Assembly: GCA_964501785.1 (NCBI GenBank)
Contig: CAZCUD010000007.1
Location: forward strand, 142,260-206,259
Direction: 5' to 3'
From: DATBSK01 sp964501785
GTDB lineage: Bacteria; Actinomycetota; Acidimicrobiia; IMCC26256; PALSA-555
Length of the DNA: 64,000 nucleotides
Below are positions 24,759-34,463 of this stretch, piece by piece. A program made the translations under genes and the position numbers. Each line of letters begins with the position of its first letter. The first letter of the stretch is position 1. The notes beneath the pieces are model-generated. The model did no database searches and was not told the origin of the DNA. It saw only the letters and a list, made by a program, of their open reading frames with translations.

Positions 24759-27206
24759 GTGCGTGCGCTGCTGAGCCGACTCCGCAGCGAGCTGCGCTCG
24801 GGGTGGCGCGGCCCGGTGGTGCTCGGGCTCGTCGCGGGCGTGGCGGCGGGCGCGGTGCTCGCGGCCGCCGCGGGGGCACGTCGCACCGACTCCGCCTACG
24901 CGCGCATGCTCGAGGCGACGGACGCGGTCGACTTCACCGTGCGCCTCGCGGGAGCGAGCACGTCGCCGATCTCGGCCGCCGAGGTCGCCCGGCTCCCCGG
25001 GGTCGCGGAGGTGGGGCAGGTCGAGCGGTACTACCTGACCACGCCCGGTCCGCGCGACACGCTCGGATCGAGGCCCGCGGTCTTCGCCAGCGCGTCCGAC
25101 GGTCGGGCGTACCGCGACCTCGGGCGCCCGATCGTGCTGGAAGGCCGGATGCCCGCGCCCGACCGTCCCGAGGAGGTGCTCGTCAGCCGCATCCTCGCCG
25201 ACGAGGGCGGGTTCGACGTCGGCGATCCTGCACCGCTGCTGATCGTCGTCACCGACCCGGCGGCACCCGACGGGTTGCGCACCGACCGCATCGACCTCCG
25301 CGTCGTCGGCGTCGGGGTGACGCCGGACCAGATCGGTGTCGACGAGCGGCGCCAGGGCGGGCTGCAGATGCTGCTGACCCCGGCGTTCGGTCGCACCCAC
25401 GCGGGGAAGGCGGTCGAGTCGAGCGTGCAGGTGCGACTCCGTGACGGCGCCGACGCCGACGCGTTCGTGCGCGCCGCTCGCGAGCTGGGTGACGGGCGCG
25501 CGGTCGACGTTGCGAGCACCCGCGCCGACGCCGCTCGGGTCGATCGCGTGACCCGGCCGGAGGTCGTCGCGCTCGTCGCGTTCGCGATCGTGCTCGCGGT
25601 CGCGAGCCTGCTGATCATCGGTCAGGCGCTGGCCCGTCAGCTGTTCCTCGCGGCGTCCGACGACCGGACGCTCGCTGCGCTCGGGCTGGGCCGGACGCAG
25701 CGATTCGGTCTCGGGCTCCTCCGAGCCCTGCCGACCGCGATCGTCGCCGCGCTCGTCGCCGGCGCGGTCGCGATCGCGGCCTCGCCGCTCATGCCCATCG
25801 GGCCGGCGCGGCCCGCGGAGCCCGAGCGCGGCGTCGCCGTCGACCCGCTGGTGCTGGGAGTCGGCTCGGTCGTCGTCGCAGTGCTCGTGCTGCTCATGGC
25901 CGTCGTCCCCTCGTGGCGCCTCGCTCGCCGTCGGTTCGTCGACGAGGCGGTCGTCGAGCACGAGGTCCGGCCGCGCCTCGCGGAGCGTCTCGCGCGGCTG
26001 GGCGCTCCGCCGACGGTCATCGCCGGCGCGCGCTTCGCGCTCGAGCCGGGTCGGGGGTCGACCGCGGTGCCCACGCGATCGATCCTCGTCGGCATGGCCG
26101 CGGCCGGCACTGCGCTCGTCACCGCCCTGGTCGTCGCCGCGAACCTGCAGCACGTCGTGGACACCCCGGCCCAATGGGGCGCGACGTGGGACGTCACGGT
26201 GCGCGTGGCGGCGGACGAGCGCGAGCTCGAGGCGCTCGAGGGCGACTTCGACATCGAGACGCTGCTGCTCGCGAAGACGACCTTCGTCGAGCAGGAGCTC
26301 GATGCCGCCCGCGTCGTGGAGACGTGGTCGATCGCCGCACCGAACGTCGTCGACATCGGTGGGCGCGCGGTGCCGACCCTCGGGATCGATCGGTCGGGCG
26401 GGGTGGACCTCGAGGTCGTCGCCGGCCGACTGCCCCGAGGCCCGAACGAGGCCGCCGTCGGGCGCGAGACCCTCGACGCCCTCGGCCTCGACATCGGCGA
26501 CCGGGCTGCGGCCGTGGGCCGCGACGTGCTGATCGTCGGGGAGTCCGTCCTGCCCCGCTTCCAGACCCTCGGTGGTGCGGACGAGGCGGCGCTCAACCGC
26601 GGTGCCGTCCTCACGATGGAGGGAGCGCTCGCCCGCAGCCCCGACTTCCACAGCCGCGCCTTCCTCGTCCGCCTGCGCCCCGGCGTCCCGGTCGACGTGG
26701 GCGCGCGCGCCCTGCGCGACTCGATCCAGGAGTCGTTCGCGTTCGCGATCGAGCCGGTGGAGGCGCCCGAGGACATCGAAGCGCTGCGCCGTGTCACCGA
26801 CACCCCCGTGATCCTGGCCGCGGTGCTCGGCGCGCTGGCGCTCGCGACCCTGGCTCATGCGCTGATCACGTCCGTGCGTCGCCGTCAGCGCGACCTCGCG
26901 GTCCTGGTGGCGCTCGGGTTCACCCGACGCGAGCTCCGGGCCCAGGTCGGGGCGACCGTCGCCTGGCAGGCGGTCGTCGTCACCGGCTTCGCGCTCGTGG
27001 TGGCGCTGCCACTGGGCATCCTGCTCGGGCGCCTCCTGTCGCACCTGTTCGAGACCGAGATCGGTGCGATCCCCGAGGTCGTCGTCCCCGTGGCGCCCCT
27101 CGCCGCGCTCGTGCCCGTGGCGCTGGTCGCGGCGGCACTGATCGCGTTCGTCCCCGGGCGCCTGGCCGCACGCACGAGCCCCGCCCGGGCCCTGCGAACG
27201 GAGTAG
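24759..27206 (+). CDS. FtsX-like ABC transporter permease
   Basis: The 815-aa protein begins with a membrane helix (GPVVLGLVAGVAAGAVLAAAAGA). A periplasmic-type domain follows, then membrane segments near residues 265-390, a second extracellular domain and a final FtsX block (VILAAVLGALALATLAHALI, LAVLVALGFTRRELRAQVG, AVVVTGFALVVALPLGILLG). It forms a MacB/Lol-type complex with the preceding ATPase and probably acts mechanically on an extracellular or lipid substrate rather than as an importer. GTG 24759 starts directly before the first helix. Confidence 0.9.
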   Translation: MRALLSRLRSELRSGWRGPVVLGLVAGVAAGAVLAAAAGARRTDSAYARMLEATDAVDFTVRLAGASTSPISAAEVARLPGVAEVGQVERYYLTTPGPRDTLGSRPAVFASASDGRAYRDLGRPIVLEGRMPAPDRPEEVLVSRILADEGGFDVGDPAPLLIVVTDPAAPDGLRTDRIDLRVVGVGVTPDQIGVDERRQGGLQMLLTPAFGRTHAGKAVESSVQVRLRDGADADAFVRAARELGDGRAVDVASTRADAARVDRVTRPEVVALVAFAIVLAVASLLIIGQALARQLFLAASDDRTLAALGLGRTQRFGLGLLRALPTAIVAALVAGAVAIAASPLMPIGPARPAEPERGVAVDPLVLGVGSVVVAVLVLLMAVVPSWRLARRRFVDEAVVEHEVRPRLAERLARLGAPPTVIAGARFALEPGRGSTAVPTRSILVGMAAAGTALVTALVVAANLQHVVDTPAQWGATWDVTVRVAADERELEALEGDFDIETLLLAKTTFVEQELDAARVVETWSIAAPNVVDIGGRAVPTLGIDRSGGVDLEVVAGRLPRGPNEAAVGRETLDALGLDIGDRAAAVGRDVLIVGESVLPRFQTLGGADEAALNRGAVLTMEGALARSPDFHSRAFLVRLRPGVPVDVGARALRDSIQESFAFAIEPVEAPEDIEALRRVTDTPVILAAVLGALALATLAHALITSVRRRQRDLAVLVALGFTRRELRAQVGATVAWQAVVVTGFALVVALPLGILLGRLLSHLFETEIGAIPEVVVPVAPLAALVPVALVAAALIAFVPGRLAARTSPARALRTE

Positions 27207-27216
27207 AGAGGCCGAG

Positions 27217-29358
27217 ATGTCGACGACCGTGCCGCCCGAGCCGCTCGAGATCACGGGCATCCGCGACGACGCCGCCGTGCGCGCGCCGCTCGGGTGGAGG
27301 GCCTGGGCGGTGATCGTGCTGGGGCTCGTCGTCGCCGCCGGTGGCGTCGTCGTGGCGTCGCTCGACACCGCGAGCCGGGTGGGGCCCGGGCAGGTGCTCT
27401 CGGCCGCGCTGGTCGTGGTCTGGGCACTGTGCGCGGTCGTCGTCGCGCGGCGGCCCCGCGACGACCTGCTCGGTGCGGTGATGCTGAAGGTGGCGTTCGT
27501 GGGGCTCCTCGCGGTGCTCGGTGCCGTGCTGACGGGACGGAGCGGCTCGGCCGACCTCGCGGCGGCCGTGCGCGCGCTCGGGGTGGGACTCCTGCCCGCC
27601 GCGGGGCTCACGCTCGTGCTCTCGCTGCCCGACGGTCGCCTGCGCACGCGGGGAGCGCGGATCGTCGCCGGGCTCGCCTACGGCGTCTCGGCGCTGCTCG
27701 CGGTGCACCTCTTCGTCGAGCGGCCGGAGCTCCCGACCGCTGCGCTGATCGGCGTCGTCGCCGCGGACGTGCTCGTCGGCGTCGTCGCGTTCGTCGCGAG
27801 CGCCCGCCGCGCGCCGCTCACCGCCCGCCCGCGTTTCCAGTGGTTCGCCTGGGGCGTCCTCGTGGCCGCCGCGATCGCCGCGCTGGCCGCGATCCTCGAC
27901 GCGATCGTCGACTGGCCGGAGCCGGTCCTGGCGATCGCGGTCGGCGCGACCGTGCTCGTCCCGGTCGCGCTCGCGCTCGGCACGTCGGAGGCCGCGGTGC
28001 GCATCGATCGCCTCCTCGTGCACACGATCGTGCTCGGCGGTCTCGTCGGCCTCGTCGGCGCGTCGTACCTGCTGATCGTGCTCGGGCTCGGGCGCACCCC
28101 TTCGGCGGACGAGCGCTCGGTGATCGGGCTCTCCATGCTGGCGGCGGCACTCGCGGCGCTCCTCTGGGTCCCGGCGCGCCGACGGCTGCTCGAGCTCGCG
28201 ACCCGAAGGGTCTACGGGGAGCAGCACTCGCCCGAGGAGGTGATCCGCACGTTCGGGTCGCGGCTCGCCCGGGCCCTTCCCTTCGACGAGCTGCTGCTCC
28301 AGCTCGCCGAGTCGATGAAGCAGGCGCTGTCGCTCGACCATGCCGAGGTGTGGACGAAGAGCCCCCGGGGACGACTCGAGCGCACGGTCTCGGTCCCCGA
28401 CCGAGGCGTGGCGACGCTGGAGCTCGGCCGCGACGAGGAGCCGATCGTCGCCCGGGCGGGGGTGTCGGGCCCGGCGTGGATCAAGGTGTGGATGCCGGCG
28501 CTGGTCACCGGCGAGGGTGCCGACGAGAACCTTCGTGTCGCGCCGGCGACCAACTCGGGCGAGCTGCTCGGCCTGCTGGTCGTGCGACGCTTCGACGGGG
28601 CGACTCCGTTCGACGAGCGTGACGACGCCGCGCTCACGGAGCTCGCGCGTCAGGTCGGGCTCGCGCTGCACAACGCGAAGCTCGACTCCGCGCTGCAGGA
28701 GTCGCTCGACGAGGTGCAGCGCCAGGCCGACGAGCTGCGAGCGTCCCGGGCCCGCATCGTCGAAGCCGGCGACGCCCAGCGGCGCGCGATCGAGCGCGAC
28801 CTCCACGACGGCGCGCAGCAGCACCTCGTGGCGCTCGCGGTCAGCGTGCGCCTCGCTCGTCAGCTCGCCGAGAAGGACCCCGAGGCCGCGCAGGGGATGC
28901 TCGACCAGATCGGCTCCGACCTCCAGGAAGCGGTGCAGGAGCTGCGCAACCTCGCGCACGGCATCTATCCGCCGCTCCTCGCCGATCGCGGCCTGCCCGA
29001 CGCGCTGAGCGCGGCGGCCGGTCGGGCGGCGCTCCCGACCGACGTCGTCGCCGACGGGATCGGCCGCTACGACCAGGCGATCGAGGCCGCGGTGTACTTC
29101 TGCTGCCTCGAGGCGCTCCAGAACGCGGGCAAGCACGCCGGCGAAGGCGCGCACGCGACGGTCACGGTGCGGGAGGAGGAGGGGGCGCTGCTGTTCGAGG
29201 TCGCCGACACGGGTGCCGGCTTCGAGCTCGAGGGCGGTGCGGGTCGGGGAGCGGGCTTCGTCAACATGGCCGACCGGGTCGGTGCGATCGGTGGGACGCT
29301 CACGGTCGACTCGGCGCCGGGTCAGGGGACGCGCGTCGGCGGGCGCATCCCTCTCTGA
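27217..29358 (+). CDS. Membrane sensor histidine kinase (HisKA_3 type)
   Basis: The 713-aa protein has about eight hydrophobic segments in its first 310 residues and a GAF-like region (about 340-490). A HisKA_3 dimerisation domain follows, with the phosphorylatable histidine at residue 530 in ERDLHDGAQQHLVALAV. The HATPase domain has the N box EALQNAGKHA, the G1 box VADTGAGFE and the GRGAGFVNMADRVGAIGG box. It follows the permease by 10 bp, so the kinase probably controls or senses through the ABC system. The candidate regulators are the receiver-cyclase at 22649 and the convergent receiver at 29417. Confidence 0.92.
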   Translation: MSTTVPPEPLEITGIRDDAAVRAPLGWRAWAVIVLGLVVAAGGVVVASLDTASRVGPGQVLSAALVVVWALCAVVVARRPRDDLLGAVMLKVAFVGLLAVLGAVLTGRSGSADLAAAVRALGVGLLPAAGLTLVLSLPDGRLRTRGARIVAGLAYGVSALLAVHLFVERPELPTAALIGVVAADVLVGVVAFVASARRAPLTARPRFQWFAWGVLVAAAIAALAAILDAIVDWPEPVLAIAVGATVLVPVALALGTSEAAVRIDRLLVHTIVLGGLVGLVGASYLLIVLGLGRTPSADERSVIGLSMLAAALAALLWVPARRRLLELATRRVYGEQHSPEEVIRTFGSRLARALPFDELLLQLAESMKQALSLDHAEVWTKSPRGRLERTVSVPDRGVATLELGRDEEPIVARAGVSGPAWIKVWMPALVTGEGADENLRVAPATNSGELLGLLVVRRFDGATPFDERDDAALTELARQVGLALHNAKLDSALQESLDEVQRQADELRASRARIVEAGDAQRRAIERDLHDGAQQHLVALAVSVRLARQLAEKDPEAAQGMLDQIGSDLQEAVQELRNLAHGIYPPLLADRGLPDALSAAAGRAALPTDVVADGIGRYDQAIEAAVYFCCLEALQNAGKHAGEGAHATVTVREEEGALLFEVADTGAGFELEGGAGRGAGFVNMADRVGAIGGTLTVDSAPGQGTRVGGRIPL

Positions 29359-29416
29359 CCCGAGGCGCCCCGACTCGGTCTCGCTGCGCGCCTGCGGGTC
29401 GGATCCGGACGGCGCG

Positions 29417-29794
29417 CTAGGTCGGCGCGTGCCGGGACCACGCGGCCTGCAGCACGTCCGGTCCGAGGTCCTCCTTGTGCAGGTACCCGGCGGCCCCGCA
29501 CGCGCCGGCGTCCGACGCCAGCGCGTCGGCGTCGTAGGTGGAGACGAGCAGCACCACGAGCTCGGGGTGCGAGCTGGTGATGCGCCGGCAGGCCTCGAAC
29601 CCGTCGATGCCGGGCATGTTGATGTCCATCAGCACCATGTCGGGGGAGCGCTCGTCGACCAGTGCCACGGCCTCCTCGCCGGTCTCGGCCTCGGCGACGA
29701 CCTCGAAGCCTTCGGTGAGCCCGACGACTGCGCGAGCGGCCCGACGGAAGGGTGCCTGGTCGTCGACGACGAGCACGCGGATGGCATCGCCCAC
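29417..29794 (-). CDS. Receiver-only response regulator
   Basis: The 125-aa protein is a stand-alone REC domain: IRVLVVDDQAPFRRAARAVV, the phospho-acceptor in MVLMDINMPGIDGFEACR, VLLVSTYDAD and the conserved lysine in AAGYLHKEDLG. No output domain follows; the frame stops after HAPT. It would act by protein contact, like CheY. GTG 29794 begins just before the first strand. It is convergent with the histidine kinase gene, its probable partner. Confidence 0.88.
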   Translation of the reverse strand: MGDAIRVLVVDDQAPFRRAARAVVGLTEGFEVVAEAETGEEAVALVDERSPDMVLMDINMPGIDGFEACRRITSSHPELVVLLVSTYDADALASDAGACGAAGYLHKEDLGPDVLQAAWSRHAPT

Positions 29795-29836
29795 CGAGGC
29801 AGTCTCCCATCCGGCGGCCGGGGTAGCGTGCCGACG

Positions 29837-31663
29837 ATGCGCTTCGGTCGTGTGCTCGCCGGCGCCGCACTCGCGTGCGTCGCGCTGCTCGCCGGCTCGT
29901 CGACCGCGTCGGCCGGCTTCGCGCCGGAGTCGATCCCGACCTACGACGTCACGATCACCATCCAGGACGACGGCTCGCTCACGATCCGTGAGGTGATCGA
30001 GTACGACTTCGGCTCCGCACAGCGTCACGGGATCTTCCGCGACATCCCCGTGCGCTTCGACTACCCGAAGAAGGCCGACACCGACCGCGTCTACGAGATC
30101 GACGTCGAGTCGGTGGAGGGATCGCCGGGGACGCCGGTGCAGTACGAGACCTCCGAGTTCGACGACGGCGGCGTCGGCTACTTCCAGATCAAGATCGGTG
30201 ACCCCGACCGCACGATCACCGGGCCGCACACGTACGACATCACGTACACCGTGAAGGGTGCGCTGAACGGCTTCGAGGACCACGACGAGCTGTACTGGAA
30301 CGCCATCGGGCAGCAGTGGGCGGTCACGATCTCCGATGCCAGGGTCGAGGTGCGGGCGCCCACGGAGATCACCCAGACCGCGTGCTTCGCCGGGCCCCAG
30401 CTCTCGACGCTGCCGTGTGCCGGGTCGACGACCGACGGCTCCACCGCCACCTTCACCGACGACGACCTCTTCCCGTTCAACGGGCTGACCGTCGTCGTCG
30501 GGATCCCGAAGGGGGCGGTGCCACCCCCGAAGCCGATCCTCGAGGAGCGGTGGACGCCGGGGCGCGCGTTCGCCCTGAACCCGGTGACGGGTGGGACCAC
30601 CGCGGGACTGCTGGTGCTGCTCGTCGGCGGCTTCCTCGCCATCTACGTGCCGCGAGCGCGTGACCGCCGATTCAAGGGGTCGGCGGTCGACCAGGCCTTC
30701 GGCACCGCAGAGGGCGCCGACGAGGCGACCCCGGTGTTCGAGAAGACCGAGACCCCGGTCGAGTTCGTCCCGCCCGACGACCTCCGGCCGGGACAGGTCG
30801 GCACGCTCGCCGACTTCCAGGCCAACCCGCTCGACGTCACCGCGACGATCGTCGACCTCGCGGTGCGGAAGCACCTCGTCATCGAAGAGGTCGAGGCCGA
30901 GTCGCGCTGGCAGGGCACCGACTGGAAGCTCACCAAGCTGAAGGACGGCGACGAGGAGCTCCTGCCCTACGAGCAGGAGCTGCTCGACGGGCTCTTCCGC
31001 GACGGGGACGAGGTGAAGATCTCGGACCTCAAGTACGAGTTCGCGACCCGCATGGGGAAGGTGCGCACCGCCCTCATGGACGACGCGATGGCCCGAGGCT
31101 GGTTCACGCGTCGTCCCGACGGTGCCGCGCTGGGCGTCGGCTGCCTCGGCTTCCTCGTGCTCCTGCTCGGGATCGGCGCGACGATCGCGCTCGCCGCGTT
31201 CACCCATGCCGGGCTGCTCGGCATCCCGTTGATCGTCCTCGGCCTCGTCATCCTGTTCGCGGCGCGCTTCGCACCGGCGCGCACTGCCAAGGGCTCGGCG
31301 GTGTTCAAGCGCGTCAACGGGTTCCGAAGGTTCATCGAGGAGTCCGAGAAGGAGCGCGCTCGGTTCGCGGAGCGCAAGAACCTGTTCTCCGAGTACCTCC
31401 CGTACGCGATCGTCTTCGGCGCCACCGAGAAGTGGGCGCGCGCGTTCGAAGGGCTGGGCGCCGAGCCCGCCGAGCTCTACTGGTACCGGTCGTCGACGCC
31501 GTTCCACTACATGGTGTTCTCGCAGTCGATCACCGGCTTCAACACGACGTCGGCCGGCACGCTGACCTCGACGCCGCCGTCGACGTCGGGCTCGAGCGGG
31601 TTCAGCGGTGGCGGTGGCTTCTCCGGCGGTGGCGGCGGCGGTGGCGGCGGTGGCTCCTGGTAG
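29837..31663 (+). CDS. DUF2207 domain membrane protein
   Basis: The 608-aa protein has a signal peptide (LAGAALACVALLAGSSTASAG). The extracellular DUF2207 beta domain contains YDVTITIQDDGSLTIREVIEYDFGSAQRHGIFRDIPV. A membrane helix lies near residue 260 (TTAGLLVLLVGGFLAIYV), then a cytoplasmic winged-helix-like region, two more membrane helices (about 435-480) and a C-terminal Gly-rich tail (FSGGGGFSGGGGGGGG). Proteins with this architecture are widespread in actinobacteria and are membrane-bound, with no settled role. ATG 29837 is the start closest to the signal peptide. Confidence 0.9.
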   Translation: MRFGRVLAGAALACVALLAGSSTASAGFAPESIPTYDVTITIQDDGSLTIREVIEYDFGSAQRHGIFRDIPVRFDYPKKADTDRVYEIDVESVEGSPGTPVQYETSEFDDGGVGYFQIKIGDPDRTITGPHTYDITYTVKGALNGFEDHDELYWNAIGQQWAVTISDARVEVRAPTEITQTACFAGPQLSTLPCAGSTTDGSTATFTDDDLFPFNGLTVVVGIPKGAVPPPKPILEERWTPGRAFALNPVTGGTTAGLLVLLVGGFLAIYVPRARDRRFKGSAVDQAFGTAEGADEATPVFEKTETPVEFVPPDDLRPGQVGTLADFQANPLDVTATIVDLAVRKHLVIEEVEAESRWQGTDWKLTKLKDGDEELLPYEQELLDGLFRDGDEVKISDLKYEFATRMGKVRTALMDDAMARGWFTRRPDGAALGVGCLGFLVLLLGIGATIALAAFTHAGLLGIPLIVLGLVILFAARFAPARTAKGSAVFKRVNGFRRFIEESEKERARFAERKNLFSEYLPYAIVFGATEKWARAFEGLGAEPAELYWYRSSTPFHYMVFSQSITGFNTTSAGTLTSTPPSTSGSSGFSGGGGFSGGGGGGGGGGSW

Positions 31664-31754
31664 CCCGGCGCCATCCGGGGTCGAGGTCGGCTCCGGACAC
31701 CGCTGACCGTTCCGGCGACCGGCGACCGCAGGGCGCATCCGAACTGGGGGATCG

Positions 31755-32210
31755 ATGACCGAAGTGCTGCACAGGCTCCAGACGAACCGGTTCACCGGCT
31801 GGGCGGGCTGGATCGCGACGGTGATCCGTGTCGTCACCGGTCTGTTCTTCGTCTCGACGTCGACCGGGAAGTTCTTCGACTACTCGAAGGAGGTCGACGA
31901 GTTCCGGTCGTTCGAGGTGCCGTGGCCCGAGGTCGCGGTGCCCGTCGTCGGGGTCGTGGAGCTCGTCGGCGGCATCCTGCTCGTCGTGGGGTTCCTCGTC
32001 CGACCGGCCGCGTTCGTCCTCGCGCTCAACATGGTCGGCGCGCTCGCGACGGCCGGTCGCGTCGAGGGCGGTTCGTTCCACCTCGTCTACGGACCGGCGC
32101 TGCTCGTCCTGATGATCGTGCTCTGCTGGCTCGGCCCCGGCCGGTGGTCGGTCGACGAGCGCATGGCGGCTCGGCGGGCGCCTCGCGACCCGCAGCTCTC
32201 GGCCGCCTAG
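31755..32210 (+). CDS. DoxX family membrane protein
   Basis: The 151-aa protein has four predicted membrane helices and the DoxX signature: VIRVVTGLFFVSTSTGKFFDYSKEVDEFRSFEVPWP, then VPVVGVVELVGGILLVVGFLVRPAA. Relatives are implicated in redox processes at the membrane. A GGGGGATCG sequence precedes ATG. Its last bases overlap the convergent gene by 4 bp. Confidence 0.85.
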   Translation: MTEVLHRLQTNRFTGWAGWIATVIRVVTGLFFVSTSTGKFFDYSKEVDEFRSFEVPWPEVAVPVVGVVELVGGILLVVGFLVRPAAFVLALNMVGALATAGRVEGGSFHLVYGPALLVLMIVLCWLGPGRWSVDERMAARRAPRDPQLSAA

Positions 32211-33220
32211 GCGGCGACGCCGACGGGCCGCCCGTCGACGATCTGGTCGAGGTACTCCGACAGCCCGTACCCGACGCGGCCGTCGCATCGCCACTCGGTC
32301 ATGCCCTCGCTGATGCGCGTCACGAGCTGCTCGCCTTCCGGCGTCGTGCGTCGGTTGCGCAGTGGGATGAGCGAGAGCACGCTGCCCTCGACGACGTGCT
32401 CGACGTCACCGACGCGCGCGACCGCCCGGATGCCGTGGTGGTACAGGTCGTCGGAACGCCACTCGGTGTCGATCGACGCATCGGTGAGGTGGCGGTACTC
32501 GCCGTCCTCGAGCCAGACCCCGCCGATCCGCTGCGACCCGTCGCGGGCCGTGACGATCGAGATGACGAACCCGCCGTCGTCGCCGAAGTTGCCGGTGAGC
32601 CAGCGGTACCACCACGGTGACTGCCAGAACCGAGGACCCCAGGAGTGGTCGCGCAGGCCGAAGCCGTCGACCTCCCACTCCTCGTCGCCGACGCGGATCA
32701 CCCCGGTCGCGCCCACGTGCTGCTCGTAGTGGCCTCGGGCGAACCCCTCACCCGGGTGCTCCTCGATCGGTGAGCCGTCGTCGTTGACGGGCTCGCCGCC
32801 GAGCATCGGCGAGATGCCTCGGTAGCCGAGCTCGACGGTGCAGTCGGTCCACGGGTTCTCGGTGAACGCTCGCCGCGGGTCGGCCATCTCGAGCGGTCGC
32901 TCGAGCAGGCAGATCTTGCCCTCGTAGCGCACGGTCAGCTCACGGAAGGGCTCGATCACCTCGAAGCGCATGCCGCCGGCATCGAACGCGTCGTTGTCGC
33001 TGATCTCGGGTCGTTGGTACGTGAACGCGACGCGGCCGTCGGGCAGGTAGAGGCACGTCGTCATCTCGGCGTAGCCCTCGTTCGCCCGGTTGCCGAGGCG
33101 GAAGAAGCCGCCCACGCGCTCGTGCGGGTCGTACAGGTTGAAGTACATGCTCTCGTTGAAGTTGCTCGCCTCCTCCAACGGGTGCATGTGCTCGTCGGAC
33201 GGTTCCAGGCGGAGGCGCAT
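32207..33220 (-). CDS. Lipocalin-like (DUF7064/DUF7065-type) protein
   Basis: The 337-aa protein contains long beta-rich stretches such as NESMYFNLYDPHERVGGFFRLGNRANEGYAEM and DGFGLRDHSWGPRFWQSPWWYRWLTGNFGDDGGF. The GxxxRDHSWGPR core recalls the AttH/DUF706x lipocalin-like fold found with steroid and lipid catabolism genes of actinobacteria. No signal peptide is present. It may bind or transform a hydrophobic ligand. It is divergent from a CaiB/AMACR-like gene, which supports a role in acyl-CoA or sterol side-chain metabolism. Confidence 0.65.
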   Translation of the reverse strand: MRLRLEPSDEHMHPLEEASNFNESMYFNLYDPHERVGGFFRLGNRANEGYAEMTTCLYLPDGRVAFTYQRPEISDNDAFDAGGMRFEVIEPFRELTVRYEGKICLLERPLEMADPRRAFTENPWTDCTVELGYRGISPMLGGEPVNDDGSPIEEHPGEGFARGHYEQHVGATGVIRVGDEEWEVDGFGLRDHSWGPRFWQSPWWYRWLTGNFGDDGGFVISIVTARDGSQRIGGVWLEDGEYRHLTDASIDTEWRSDDLYHHGIRAVARVGDVEHVVEGSVLSLIPLRNRRTTPEGEQLVTRISEGMTEWRCDGRVGYGLSEYLDQIVDGRPVGVAA

Positions 33221-33296
33221 GCCGCGCAGGGTACCGTTCTGGGCCGTCGCCGAGCCGAGGGGCCGGCGAACGAGGTCGAGACACGGGGGAGCCGAG

Positions 33297-34442
33297 GTGC
33301 CAGGTCCGCTGACCGGGGTGAAGATCGTCGAGCTGGTGGGGATCGGGCCGGGCCCGTTCGCCGCCATGCTCCTGGCCGACATGGGCGCCGAGGTCGTCCG
33401 GGTGCATCGCACCCAGTCGGTCGCCGCGGGCTTCGACCCCGGCGGCGTGCCGGTGCTCGACCGCAACCGGCGGTCGATCGGCGTCGACCTGAAGCACGCC
33501 GACGGCGTGGAGACGGTGCTGCGACTCGTGGAGTCGGCGGACGCGCTGCTCGAGGGCTTCCGACCGGGCGTGACCGAGCGGCTCGGCCTCGGCCCCGACG
33601 ACTGCCTGGCTCGCAACCCGAAGCTCGTCTACGGACGGATGACGGGCTGGGGTCAGGACGGTCCGATGGCGAACGCCGCCGGCCACGACATCAACTACAT
33701 CGCGCTCGCCGGCGCGCTCGCCCACTTCGGGCGCGAGGGGCAGAAGGCGACGCCGCCGATCAACCTGATCGGAGACTTCGGGGGCGGGGGCATGTTCCTC
33801 GCGTTCGGGATCGTGTGCGGCGTCCTCGAGGCGCGCGGCTCGGGCCAGGGTCAGGTGATCGACGCCGCGATGGTCGACGGCTCGGCGATCCTGATGTCGA
33901 TGATCTGGGGCCTCCGGGCCCTCGGCGCCTTCGACGAAGACGCTCGTGGGACCAACGTCCTCGACACGGGCGCGCCGTTCTACGACAGCTACGTGTGCGC
34001 CGACGGCAAGGAGATCGCGCTCGGCTCGCTCGAGCCGCAGTTCTACGCCGAGCTGCTCCGGCTCCTCGGTCTCGAGGGCGAGGACCTTCCCGATCAGATG
34101 GACCGCAGCGGATGGCCGGTCCTCCGTGAGCGCTTCACCGAGATCTTCGCGTCGCGCACGCGGGCCGAGTGGTGCGAGCTCATGGAGATGACCGACGCGT
34201 GCTTCGCGCCGGTGCTCACGATGGGGGAGGCGATCGAGCACCCGCACCTCCGGGCGCGCGGCACGATCGTCGACTACGAAGGCGTGCACCAGCCCGCCCC
34301 GGCGCCGCGCTTCTCGCGCACCGCGCCCGAGCTGCGACGCCCACCGGCGAAGCCGGGTGAGCACACCGACGAGGTGCTGGGCGAGTGGGGCTTCGGCGCC
34401 GACGAGATCGCCAAGCTCCGCGACGCCGGCGCGATCGCCTGA
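33297..34442 (+). CDS. Alpha-methylacyl-CoA racemase-like CaiB family protein
   Basis: The 381-aa class III CoA-transferase family member carries AMACR features: GHDINYIALAGALAHFG (catalytic His in GHDINY) and NLIGDFGGGGMFLAFGI (catalytic Asp). It opens with PLTGVKIVELVGIGPGPFAAMLLADMGAEVVRVHR. It would epimerise 2-methyl-branched acyl-CoAs, a step in degradation of sterol side chains or phytanate. GTG 33297 lies just after a GGGGGA site and before the first conserved strand. Confidence 0.88.
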   Translation: MPGPLTGVKIVELVGIGPGPFAAMLLADMGAEVVRVHRTQSVAAGFDPGGVPVLDRNRRSIGVDLKHADGVETVLRLVESADALLEGFRPGVTERLGLGPDDCLARNPKLVYGRMTGWGQDGPMANAAGHDINYIALAGALAHFGREGQKATPPINLIGDFGGGGMFLAFGIVCGVLEARGSGQGQVIDAAMVDGSAILMSMIWGLRALGAFDEDARGTNVLDTGAPFYDSYVCADGKEIALGSLEPQFYAELLRLLGLEGEDLPDQMDRSGWPVLRERFTEIFASRTRAEWCELMEMTDACFAPVLTMGEAIEHPHLRARGTIVDYEGVHQPAPAPRFSRTAPELRRPPAKPGEHTDEVLGEWGFGADEIAKLRDAGAIA

Positions 34443-34447
34443 CCGTC

Positions 34448-34463
34448 GAGGGGCACGCCCCTC
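34448..34463. terminator. Bidirectional hairpin between convergent genes
   Basis: GAGGGG (34448-34453) pairs with CCCCTC (34458-34463) around a CACG loop. The hairpin lies between the CaiB stop and the purK stop and could terminate both transcripts. Confidence 0.55.

Noticed and set aside
23859..27647. Antisense open frame of 1262 codons on the minus strand
   Set aside because: It lies opposite the cyclase, ABC and kinase genes, has low-complexity Arg/Asp/Gly/His composition, and is a by-product of high GC content.
29795..31837. Long minus-strand extension upstream of the receiver-only regulator
   Set aside because: It is antisense to the DUF2207 gene; the receiver domain starts at GTG 29794.
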